Source: Closterium sp. Naga37s-1 (taxonomy: Eukaryota; Streptophyta; Zygnematophyceae; Desmidiales; Closteriaceae). Taken from it: a stretch of DNA of 64,000 nucleotides. The notes below the pieces were generated by a model that saw only the letters and a program-made list of their open reading frames with translations, was not told where the DNA came from and searched no databases. Made by a program: the position numbers and the translations under genes. Location of the stretch: positions 310,001 through 374,000 of the forward strand of contig CANJKZ010000170.1 in assembly GCA_947471745.1 (NCBI GenBank), given 5' to 3'. Shown here piece by piece: positions 42,476-52,935 of the stretch; within the stretch, counting starts at the first letter, position 1; every line of letters begins with the position of its first letter.

Positions 42476-44301
42476 GTCACTGGTTCTGTCGAGGCTGCTG
42501 CACTAGGTGATAGTGAGTCTGCTATCGCACTAGGTGCTAGTGATTCTGCTGCAGCACTAAGTGCTAGTGAGTCTGCTGCAGCTTTAGGTGCTCGTGCGTC
42601 TCCCGCCACATGTCCTTCCTCAGCTGAGGCCTTGCACACTTTCACACTTGACTCAGGCGCGTCACGTTGCTTCTTTCGTGACTGCACCACACTCACACCA
42701 CTTGCTGCACTGGTACTGGTCTCACTAGCTTACCCCACTGGGGGCCCAGTAGTCGCACGAGCCTCCACTGTCCTCCCGTGTCCAGCAGTCCCCTCCGGTT
42801 CTTTGTCAGGTCTCCACCTCCCCACGTTCTCGACGAACTTGGTGAGCAACGCTTCCATTCAGGATGTATGGGCTGATACCTTTATTCCTGGAGGGCAGCG
42901 TGTGGCGATCTGTACGTGCTCCCGGACTGGCCGTCACCTGGCTACATTCACTTGACGGCCTGGGTCTAGTCTGTACACACTGACCACTGCATCTGCACAG
43001 GTGGCTGAGGCAGGTCAGGTGGCTACGTCGAGTCAAATGTCTGCGTCTGGTCAGCTTGCAGCGTCTTGCTCATGTCGGGTACTCTCCCACCAAACTCTCC
43101 TCTGGCACCACCGCCTTGGTCACCCCTCCCTACCGCGTCGCCGCGGTATGCACTCCCGTCTCCTTGTCTCTGGCCTTCCCAGGTCCCTGCCCTCCCTCCC
43201 GCGCTCGCCTGCCCCGCCGTGCCTTCCGTGCGTTGAGGGGCGGCAGCGCGCCGCTCCTCACTCCTCCGAGTTTCCTCCGACCACTGCTCCTCTACAGATT
43301 CTCCACATGGATGTTTGGGGCCCAGCCCCCGTTGGTGGAACGGACCAGGAGCGCTACTTCCTGCTGGTTGTTGACGACTACACACGTTACACCAGTGTCT
43401 TCCCCTTGCGGTGCAAGGCGGACGTCAGCGGTGTTTTGATCCCCTGGATCCGTGCTACTCGTCGCCAGCTGCGTGAGCGGTTCAGACAGAACTTCCCAGT
43501 CCTGCGTCTGCACTCTCACAGGGGCGGTGAGATCTCTTCTGACCTCCTTGCGGAGTTTTGTCGAGACGAGGGCATCGTCCACTCGTCCACGCTTCCGGCC
43601 TCTCCTCAGCAATAATGGGATTGCTGAGCGTCGCATTGGCTTGATCATGGAGGTTGCTCGTACCTCCATGATCCATGCGGCTGCTCCCCATTTTCTGTGG
43701 CCATTTGCGGTCTGATACGCTACGCCTCAGCTCAACCTCTGGCCCCGTGTCTCTGAGCCAGAGACCTCGCCCAGGCCTCCGGTGGACGGGGAAGGTTGGC
43801 GATGTGTCGGTGTTTCGGGTTTGGGGCGCGCTCTCCCTTGTTTGCGATGCCAAAGCGAGCAAGCTCTCCTCTTGCACTCTCCGCTGCGTCTTCCTTGGCT
43901 TCCCCACCAACGCCCCGCCATGGCAGTTTTACCACCCGCGCTCGCGTCGAGTCTTCTCCTCCCAGGACGTCACCTTTGACGAGTCTGTCTGTTACTACAG
44001 GCTACACCCGCACACGTCCCACCCAGTCCTCCTAGCGCCTCTTTTCTTGGTACCAGTCCCCCCCCCGGTAGACCCCCTCCCCCCACAGGGTCCTGCTCCC
44101 TCAGGTGTGTCTCAGGTAGACTCACCCCCCTTGGTTGAGCCTTTGGAGATCTCTTCTGACCCCTCCGACCCAGCTGAGGGGGGTGACCCCACCGCTGACG
44201 ACACGGCGGCCACTCGCCGCTCTCCACACTTGGAGACCCCCCCTGGTTTTCCGCCTCGGCCGTCTTCGCCGCCTCCGCAGCCTGCTGTTGTGGACTCTTG
44301 A
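42476..44301 (+). pseudogene. C7 protease and integrase (stops and frameshifts)
   Basis: The protease core LDSGASRCFFRDC is near 42650. A stop lies at 42953-42955 (TFT to RPGSS). The integrase zinc region (HHRLGHPSLPRRRG and CLPCVEG) and DVWGPA follow in 43001-43615. The second catalytic motif is LHSHRGGEI instead of LHSDRGGEF, so the second Asp is replaced by His. A T inserted at QQNGIAER (43614) shifts the frame. FAV is followed by TGA in place of Arg, and the C-terminal region runs on to a stop at 44301. Confidence 0.8.
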
Positions 44302-45680
44302 GCCGAGCCTGCTGGTGCTGAGCCTGGGGGTGCTGAGACAGAGGGTGAGGGTTCTGGGGGTGCTGCGACTAAGGTTGCTGCAATAGGGGGTGCTGGTTCT
44401 TGGGGTGCTGCGACTGGGGGTTCTGACTCTGGGGATCCTGCGAGTCCTAGTGGCGGTGGAGCTGTTGGTGACCCTGCAGGAGGTCCTGGAGCTGGACGGC
44501 CACCGCAGCCTGACCTACTTGAGACGCTCTCACCGCAGGCGATTCGTGCGTGGATCGTTCGGCGAGGCAATCGTGGTGGTGGAGGGTACGGTCTTGCTGG
44601 TGCTGGAGCTGCTAGTCCTAGAGGTACTGATGGTGCTGGAGGTACTGGAGGTACTGCTGGAGGTGCTGGAGGTGTTGCTGGTGCTGGAGGTACTAGAGGT
44701 GCTGCTGGTGCTTGAGGTGCCATAGCTACTAGTCCTAGAGGTGCTACTGTTGCTGGAGGTACTGGACCTACTAGTCCTGGAGGTACAGCTAGTGCTGGAG
44801 GTGCTGGAGGTGCTGCTGGTGCTGGAGGCGCTGGAGCTGGAGGTACTGGAGGTGCTAGAGCTGCTGGTCCTGGAGGTGCTCGTACGGGAGGTGCTGGAGC
44901 TGGCGGAGCTAGTGGTGTTGTTTGTGCTGGAGGTGCTATTGGAGCTACTGGCAGTGGAGGTACTGGAGGTACTGCTGGTGCTTGAGGTGCTTGAGGTGCT
45001 GGAGTTGCCGGAGCAGGTGGTACTGCTGGTGCTGGAGGTGTTGGAGGTGCTACTGAAGACGCTGATGCTGGAGGTGCTGGAGGTACTGTTGGTGCTGGAG
45101 GCGCTGGAGCTGGAGGTACTGGAGGTACTGGAGGTGCTGGAGCTGCTGGTCCTGAAGGTGCTCGTACTAGAGGTGCTAGGGCTGCCGAAGCAGGTGGTGC
45201 TGCTGGTGCTGGAGGTGCTACTGGCACAGAAGATGTTGGAGGTACTTCTGACGCTGCTGGTGCCGGAGGAGCTGGAGCTGCTGGTACTGCCCTTCGCAGA
45301 CCGTTTTTCTACCCGCAGCCGCAGTCGACCCTGCCGCCACCTGACTTGGTCCTTCGCTTGGTTCTTAGTCTCCCGTCTTCCAGTGGCCTCCCTCTACCCC
45401 TCTTGTGTCCACAGATAGACCAGTCTCAGCCGCAGCTACTGCCTGCGCCTGCTCCTCACACTGAGGTGAATGAGTCCCTGACTGAGCGTCGTGAGCCTGA
45501 GACTCGTGCTTCCACACCTGTTTGTGCTCGTCGTGTTGCCCGTCCTCGTCCTCTTGCTATCCCAGGCACTCACGGTATGGCACTTCGTCATTCTTCTGTT
45601 CCACAGCGTGTTGTCCTGCATGAGCCTCCCGCGTCCTCTCTTCCGCACGTTTCTGACCCTGAGTCCGACCTTGCTCGTGC
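44302..45680 (+). pseudogene. C7 linker and start of RT region
   Basis: In one frame this reads a Gly/Ala repeat with stops (GGAGGTGGTGAG type), including SPQAIRAWIVRRGNRG near 44530-44577, the degenerate equivalent of QQLREW. RRPFFYPQPQSTLPPPD and the Pro/Ser-rich segment that precedes RT follow. C6 enters after PESDLARA. Other frames give Leu/Val repeats that are shadows. Confidence 0.75.
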
Positions 45681-45813
45681 TGTCAAACTTATATATGCTA
45701 TAGTCTGTTTAGGCTGTAGTGGGGTAGTTCTTATAGGGTACAACACTTTTAGGTTTCCTACTTGTACCCTCCTGCTTCCTAGTTCATTCATTCCATTCTC
45801 TCACATTCTAACA
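45681..45813 (+). repeat. C6 5' LTR and primer site
   Basis: It runs TGTCAAACTTATATATGC to CATTCTAACA, then TGGTATCAAAGCAGG (45814-45828). The hairpin AGGGTACAA (45735-45743) with TTGTACCCT (45762-45770) is perfect. Confidence 0.9.
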
Positions 45814-45828
45814 TGGTATCAAAGCAGG

Positions 45829-46642
45829 TTCCCTAGTGGGAACGTTTTTAAAGGGCCCACCACAATTTTTTTTTTCCTGCCCTGCCCGAAGCGCGCATCG
45901 CGCCCTGCCCGTCGCGGCCCCTAGCCCGTCGCGGCCCCTAGCCCGTCGCGGCCCCTACTGCCTGTCGCGGCCCCTAGCCCGTCGCGGCCCCTAGCCCGTC
46001 GCGGCCCCTAGCCCGTCGCGGCCCCTACTACCTGTTGCCGCCCCTACTGCCGTCGCGACCCCGCCTGCCGTCGCGGCCCCTACTGCCGACGCGGCCCCTA
46101 CTGCCGTCGCGGCCCTAGCCCGTCGTGGCCCCTGCTGGCACGGCCCCCTGCTGTCACGGCCCAGCCCCTGCTGGCGCGGCCCCTACTGGCGCGGCCCCTG
46201 CAGTCGCCCCCCCCCCCCCTATTGTCGCCACCCCTACTAGCGCGCCCCCTACTGTAACGACCCGGGCCCCTGCTGACGCGGCCCCCCTGCTGGCGCGGCC
46301 CCTCCTCCTGGCGCGGCCCCTCCTGGCGCGGCCCCTACTGGCGCGGCCCCCCCTGTAGTCGCGCCCCCCCCCCTGCTGTCGCCAACCCTACTGGCGCGGC
46401 CCCTGCTGTCACGGCCCGGCCCTGCACCAGCCCCTGGTAAGCACCCGCGCCGCGCTGCCGAGCCGCGCCGCCCAGCCGAGCCGCGCCGCCCAGCCGAGCC
46501 ACGCTGCCCACCGAGCCGCGCCGCTCTGCCGAGCCACGCCGCCCTACCGAGCCGCACTGCCCTGCACTGCCCTACTGCTACTGCTGCTACTACTGCTATT
46601 GCTTCTACTGCTGCTACTGCTGCTACTGCTCCTACTGCTGCT
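45829..46642 (+). repeat. C6 leader array
   Basis: Units resemble CCTAGCCCGTCGCGGCCC, changing to CTACTGGCGCGGCCCC. A CTACTGCTG tract (46566-46640) runs up to the Gag ATG. Confidence 0.8.
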
Positions 46643-47961
46643 ATGGCTAGCCCTACTGTTCTCACCTTTGATGCTGAGGGGCGTGCAGTTGACTTTGACG
46701 TGTGGGTTGACGACCTGCAGCTCTTCCTTCAGTGTGACTCTAGAGATGGGGTATCACTTTTCGATCACACGTCCGGTGTCTCTACTGCTCCTGCTGCCAC
46801 TGCTGACAGTACGGTTCGCTCGCAGTGGACCACTCGTGACGCTGTTGCTCGTCTTGCTGTTTGTAGTCACCTGCCGCCTGCTGAGCGCGCGCATTTTGGT
46901 CAATACAAGACTGCTCAGTCTTTGTACGACGCTGTAGTTGCGCGCTACTCCTCCCCTGCCACTGATGCCCTCAGCCGCCTCATGCTGCCGTACCTTTTCC
47001 CTGACCTTGCCGCCTTTGCCACAGTCGCTGACCTAGTTTCTCACCTCCGCACTAGTGACGCCTGCTACCGCGCTGCCCTTCCCACTGATTTCTGTGCCAA
47101 GAACCCCCCCCCCCCATGTACATCGCCCTTTACTACCTAGTCACCCGCCTCCCTGACTCCCTTTCTTCAGTCAGGGACCACTTTCTCTCCCTTTGCCCCA
47201 CCGAGCTCACTGACGACCTGCTAGAGGAGCGCCTAGCTGCAGCTGAGAAGAGTATCTTAGCTGTAGGTGCTTCTCGCGGTGACCGGCGCTCCCCTTTCTT
47301 TGAGGGGTGTTCCCCTGTCCCCCTTCTCCCCTCTGTTGCTTCTGCTGCTGCTGTCGACCTCGTTGGCATTGAGGAGGTCGGAGCTGCGTCTGCCCCTAGT
47401 GGGAGACGCCGCAACAGCAAGGGCAAGGGGAGCAAGGGTGGTGGAGGGGACGGCGGGGGCGGCGGTGGAGGCGGTGGAGGAGGCGGAGGGGGTGGGGGTG
47501 GAGGTGGGGGTGGTGCCGGGAGTGGGGGCTTCAGTGGCGGCGGTGGAGGTGGTGGAGGCAGCGGCGGAGGTGGTGGAGGCAGCGGCATTGGTGGTGGAGG
47601 CAGCGGCAGCGGTGGCGGAGGTGGCGGTGGCGGTGGTGTTGGTCGAGGTGCAGCCGCACAGCCTGGATGCTTTGGTGGTAGCCAGCGCCAGCAGCAGCCG
47701 CGTTCCCGTGAGACCCCGTCGGCCCAGCAGCTTCGTGAGTGGTACGCTGGGCGTGGGAGGTCTGGGGGTGCTGGTCCCTGCACTTACGTTCTTCGCACCG
47801 GCAGTCGTCGAGGGGAGACGTGCGGACTGTCACACACTGCGCAGCGCTGCTTCGGTCGCCTGACTGACGCCTGGCGCGCCCAGTTTCCTGACGCTGTTGA
47901 GCTCCCTCGCTGGGGTGATCTGCTTAGGCAGAATGTTGCTATCTTTGATCTTGATTCGATG
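46643..47961 (+). pseudogene. C6 Gag (two frameshifts)
   Basis: MASPTVLTFDAEGRAVDFDVW starts Gag. A run of 12 C at 47105-47116 (AKNPPP to MYIALYYL) shifts the frame; the run is a likely slippage site. The capsid-like domain then continues, followed by a long Gly run, QQLREWYAGR (47725-47754) and the zinc knuckle CTYVLRTGSRRGETCGLSHTAQRC (47779-47850). One base is lost near 47961 (IFDLD to AMYAL), which moves the frame to that of the protease and pol. Confidence 0.8.
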
Positions 47962-49469
47962 CTATCCTTGCTGCCATGTATGCTTTGACTGATACTGCTG
48001 AGGGTGACTGTTACCTGAGTGTCCCGCCCGACCCGGGCATTGCCGCTGCTGCTCTAGGTGCTAGTGCGTCTGCTGCTCCAGGTACTAGTGAGTCTGCTGC
48101 TCCAGGTGCTGGTGAGTCTGCTCTCTCTGGTACTGCACCTACTGAGGCCTTGCACACTTTCACACTTGACTCTGGTGCTTCGCGCTCCTTCTTCCGCGAC
48201 AGCACCACACTCACGCCGCTCAGTGGGCCTGTTGCAGTCTCCCTGGCTGACCCCTCTGGGGGCCCAGTCCTTGCGCACTCTTCCACGGTTCTACCGTGTC
48301 CTGCGGCCCCGTCGGGCTTGCTGTCGAGACTCCACCTCCCCTCGTTCTCTACGAACCTGGTGAGTGGAGCTGACCTCCAGGATGTGTGGGTTGACCAGTT
48401 CGCCCCTGGAGGTCAGCGTGTGACCCACTGCACTTGCTCTCGGACGGGCCGCCACCTAGCCACGTTCACCCGTCGGCCTGGGTCGAGTCTCTACACACTG
48501 ACTACTGCGCCCCCTCCGGTCTCTGTGTCTGGTCAGGTAGCCGCGTCTAGTCAGGTGTTTGCTGCTGAGTCCAGGTCTAGTCCTGCGTCTGCCCCCTACT
48601 CGTGTCGTCCTCTGGCACACGAGACTCTCCTGTGGCATCACCGCCTTGGTCACCCCTCCCTGCCTCGTCTTTGAGGCATGGCCTCTCGTACCCTTGTCTC
48701 GGGTCTCCCCCGGTGCCTTCCTCCCCTTCCTCCAGGGCCTGCCCCCACCTGTGTTCCCTGTGTCGAGGGCCGGCAGCGCGCCGCTCCTCACTCCTCCTCG
48801 TTCCCTCCGACCGAGGCTCCCCTGCAGACTCTTCACATGGACGTGTGGGGCCCAGCCCGCGTCCGTGGACAGGGTCACGAGCGTTACTTCCTGCTGGTCA
48901 TTGACGACTACTCGCGTTACACCACAGTCTTCCCCTTGCGTAGCAAGGGTGAGGTCCCTGAGGTGTTGATCGACTGGATCCGCGGTGCTCGTCGCCATCT
49001 CAGTAAGAGTTTCGGCTCGGACCTTCCTGTTCTGCGTCTGCACTCCGACAGAGGTGGTGAGTTTTCCTCCGACCTCCTGAGGGCCTTCTGTCGTGCGGAG
49101 GGCATCCGCCAGACGTTCACGCTTCCGGCCTCCCCACAACAAAATGGGATTGCTGAGCGCCGCATTGGCATGGTCATGGACGTCGCTCGTACGTCCATGA
49201 TCCATGCGGCTGCTCCCCATTTTCTGTGGCCGTTCGCGGTTCAGTACGCGGCGCATCAGATCAACCTTCAGCCTCGTGTCTCCTTGCCGAAGACCACACC
49301 TACTCTGAGGTAGACAGGGAAGGTTGGCGATGCGTCTGCGTTCTGTGTATGGGGATCTCGAGCTTTTGTCCGCGATACTTCCGCGGACAAGCTGTCCTCC
49401 CGTGCCGTTCCCTGTGTTTTCCTTGGCTTCCCCCCTGACGCACCCGGGTGGCAGTTCTACCACCCCACC
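47962..49469 (+). pseudogene. C6 protease and integrase (two stops)
   Basis: One frame runs from here to 52574, broken only by TGA 48672-48674 (PRL to GMAS; Arg in other copies) and TAG 49311-49313 (TLR to TGKVGDA; Trp in other copies). The protease core is LDSGASRSFFRDS near 48170. The integrase has HHRLGHP, CVPCVEG, LHMDVWGPARV, LHSDRGGEF and QQNGIAERRIG with D, D and E intact. Both stops are single transitions. Confidence 0.85.
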
Positions 49470-52400
49470 TTGCGTCGTGTTCTGTCCTCTCAGGATGTAA
49501 CGTTTGTCGAGTCGGTGTCTTACTACCGTCTCTTTCCCTACCGCGCTGCCTCTCTCCCCCCCCCGCCACTCTTCCTAGTACCAGGTACTCCTCCGGTAGA
49601 CCCCCTCCCCCCTCAGGGTCCTGCCCCCTCAGGTGTGTCTCAGGTAGACCCTCCCGCGCCGGTCGAGGTAGCTGTCGACTCAGGTGCTGCTAGGGGTGCT
49701 GAGCATGCGGGTGCGGGGACTGGGGGTGCTGAGCCTAAGCATGTGGAGCCTAGGGGTGCTGACTCTGGGGGTGCTGCGTCTTGGGGTGCTAAGCCTGCGT
49801 GTGCTGAGTCTGGAGGTTCTCCGGGTGTCCCGTTACGGCGGGAGCCCCTCTCTCCGCAGCGGCTTTGTGAGTGGTACGCTCGACGCTGTCGCCGTGCTAC
49901 TAGTGCTACTGGTGCTGGAGCCGCTGGTCCTGGAGGCGTTCGTACTGGCGGTACTGGAGCTGCTGGTGCTGGTGCTGCTGGAGGTGCTGCTGGTGCTGGA
50001 GCTGCCGGAGGTGCAGCTGGTGCTGGAGCTGCTGGAGGTGCAGCTGGTGCTGGAGCTACTAGAGGTGCTGCTGGTGCTGGGGCTACTGGAGGTGCTGCTC
50101 GTGCTGGTGCTGCTGGAGGTGCTGCTGGTGCTGGAGCTGCTGGAGGTGCTGCTGGTGCTGGAGCTACTGGAGGTGCTGGAGCTACTGGAGGTGCTGCTGG
50201 TGCTGGTGCTGCTGGAGGTGCTATTGGTGCTGGAGCTGCTGGAGGAGGTACTGGTGCTGTCTTTGCTGTTTCAGGAGGCGCTGCGCGGCCGCGGCCGTAC
50301 TACGTTCCGCTGCTTCAGCAGGTTCTTGGTCTACCGCCTTCTCCTGGTCCTACTCCTCCGTTACTGAGTCCACCGCCTGTCCAGTCACAGTTGCCGTTAC
50401 AGCCGTCCTCTCCACTGCCTGGTCCTTCTCCTTACTCTGGACCGACAAGAGGTCTTACGGAGCGTCGTGAGCCTGAGTTGCGTCCTATGTCGCCCGTGTC
50501 TCGTGCTGCGTTGCCTGTCCGCACTGCTCGCGCTGGTCGTGTTTTGCGTCCGCGTCCTCCTCCTGTCCCTGGCACTCACTCTATGACACAGCGTCCTTCC
50601 ACTGCTCCACAGTGTGTCCCTCTGCCCTCTCCTCCTGTGTCCTCTCTTCCTGACGATATTGACCCGGAGTCTGACTCCCTTCGTTCTGCTAGTCCTACTA
50701 TCACGCGCTTCCTGGACACTGCTATCACTGACCCTCTGTTTGAGTCCTCTGCTGCGTCTGCTCTCGTTGCTGAGCTTGTTGACTTTGCTGCTGCCTGTCG
50801 CCTAGACTACGCCACTAGTCTTGTTGCTGAGTCTGCGTCTGCGTCTGTCCGTCCTCCGTCCGTCGGGGGTGAGTGTGCTCTTGGCACGGACGTTCTTGAG
50901 GACAGACAGGAGGAGTTTGAGTGCTTTGCCGCTGCTGTACCTCATCTCGTATCCATGCTGCTTGCCCCTGAGGGAGACCCGGATGCTCCTGACATCCCGA
51001 CCCCGCGCTCTTACGCAGAGGCGATCGAGGGTCCCTACTCCTCTCAGTGGCAGGCAGCCATGGACGCCGAGATGGCTTCCTGGAAGTCCACAGGCACCTA
51101 CGTAGACGAGGTTCCCCCACCTGGGGCGAACATTGTCAGTGGCATGTGGATCTTCAGGGTGAAGCGGCCGCCGGGTTCTCCGCCTGCCTTCAAGGCGCGT
51201 TACGTTGCACGAGGCTTCAGTCAGCGACAGGGAGTTGACTTCTTCCAGACCTTCTCCCCTACCCCGAAGATGACCACTCTTTGGGTACTGCTGCACGTAG
51301 CTGCTCAGCGTGACTACGAGCTCCACTCGCTTGACTTCAGCACAGCCTTCCTACAGGGCAGCCTGCACGAGGAGATCTGGCTGCGCCGCCCACCTGGCTT
51401 CACTGGGTCGTTTCCTGCTGGTACCCAGTGGAGCCTCTGGCGGCCAGTCTACGGTCTCCGCCAGGCACCCCGTGAGTGGCACGACACACTCAGGACGACT
51501 CTTGCTTCTCTTGGCTTTGCTCCTTCCACTGCTGACCCTTCTCTGTTTCTACGCACTGACACTACTCTGCAGCCGTTCTACGTTCTCGTGTACGTAGACA
51601 ACCTCGTGTTTGCTACTGCTGACACTGAGGAACTCGCCCACGTGAAGTCCGAGCTGCAGAAGAGACACACGTGCACAGACCTGGGTGAGCTGACAAGCTA
51701 TCTTGGCTTGCGGATCACCCGGGACAGAGCACAGCGCACCATTACCTTGACTCAGTCACACATGGTGCAGCAGGTCCTTCAGCGCTTCGGCTTCACGTAC
51801 TCCTCGCCACAGTCCACTCCTCTGCCTACCGGTCACTCGCTCTCAGCTCCACCTTCGGACGTGTCCGTAGAGCCGAGTGGCCCGTATCCAGAGCTTGTGG
51901 GCTGCCTCATGTACTTGATGACTTGCATACGACCTGGCCTCGCATACCCTCTCAGCCTTCTAGCTCGCTACGTGGCTCCCGGTAGGCACCGAAAGGTGCA
52001 CTGGGATGCTGCGAAGAGGGTGTTGCGCTACTTGTGCAGTACATCGGGCATGGGGCTCGTGCTTGGAGGACGGGCTCGAGTTGTCCTCACTGGTCACGCT
52101 GACGCCTCCTGGGTTGACGACTTGGCTACGCAGCGGTCGTCACAGGGTTACACCTTCAGTCTTGGCTCCGGTTCTGTCTCTTGGCGGTCTACCCACTCTT
52201 CTTCTGTTCTCAGCTCCAGTTGTGAGGCTGAGATCTACGCTGGGGCCATGGCTGCACAGGAGCTACGCTGGCTCACCTACCTGCTGACCGACTTGGGAGA
52301 GGCGCCTCGTTCTCCTCCAGTTCTGTACGTCGACAACAAGGCCATGCTGGCCTTGAGTCAGGAGCACAGACTGGAGCACAGAACGAAGCACATTGCTTTG

Positions 52401-52574
52401 CGCTACTTCATTGCTCGAGAGTTGCAGCAGCGTGGCCAGCTTCGTCTCGCTTACGTGGCCTCACAGGCCAACACTGCTGATGTTTTCACCAAGGCACTTC
52501 AGCCTTGTAATCATCAGCGTTTCTGTACTGTGTTAGGCCTTGTACCTACTGTGCCTCACTTGCTTACTTCTTGA
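49470..52574 (+). pseudogene. C6 integrase end, linker, RT with YVDN, and RNase H
   Basis: This is an uninterrupted frame of 1034 codons ending at VPTVPHLLTS. It holds the integrase C-terminus, the linker with QRLCEWYARR (49857-49886) and a GAAGGAAGAG repeat (49920-50270), then RT (MDAEMASWKSTGTYVDEVPP onward) and RNase H (GHADASWVDD, SSCEAEIYAGA, VDNKAMLAL). The RT active site reads YVDN (51591-51602) instead of YVDD. The second Asp is needed for metal binding in RTs, so polymerase activity is doubtful even though the frame is open. C8 shares this change. Confidence 0.85.
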
Positions 52575-52802
52575 CTCTGCTTGTACTGTACTCTATACAC
52601 ATATACCTGCATTCTTACACTTGCTAGGTTGTGTTCACTATATTGTTTGCTTTCCTTCATATAACTCTGCATGTGAACTGGCCTTGTGGCCCTTTGCTTG
52701 TGCTCAGACTGCGTGGTGACTTTGTGATCCACCCTGAGCTTGCTTTGCCTTCTTGACTGGTCTTGTGACCTCTTGTTCTCCCCCACTTTGCCTATGGGGG
52801 TG
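52575..52802 (+). other. C6 3' tail and polypurine tract
   Basis: It contains the GTGGTGACTTTGTGATCCACCC block and ends in TATGGGGGTG (52793-52802). Confidence 0.8.
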
Positions 52803-52935
52803 TGTCAAACTTATATATGCTTAAGTCTATTTAGGCTGTAGTGGGGTAGTTCTTATAGGGTACAACACTTTTAGGTTTCCTACTTGTATCCTCCTGCTTC
52901 CTAGTTCATTCATTCCATTCTCTCACATTATAACA
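52803..52935 (+). repeat. C6 3' LTR
   Basis: 133 bp, TGTCAAACTT to ATTATAACA, with five differences from the 5' LTR. Confidence 0.9.

Larger units (their letters stand above)
45681..52935 (+). mobile_element. C6, full-length copia element (7255 bp) inserted in C7
   Basis: The LTRs are 133 bp at each end with five differences (about 3.8 percent). The target duplication CGTGC is perfect (45676-45680 and 52936-52940). All parts from primer site to polypurine tract are present. Lesions are two frameshifts, one of them at a C run, and two stops; RT and RNase H are uninterrupted. Confidence 0.92.
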
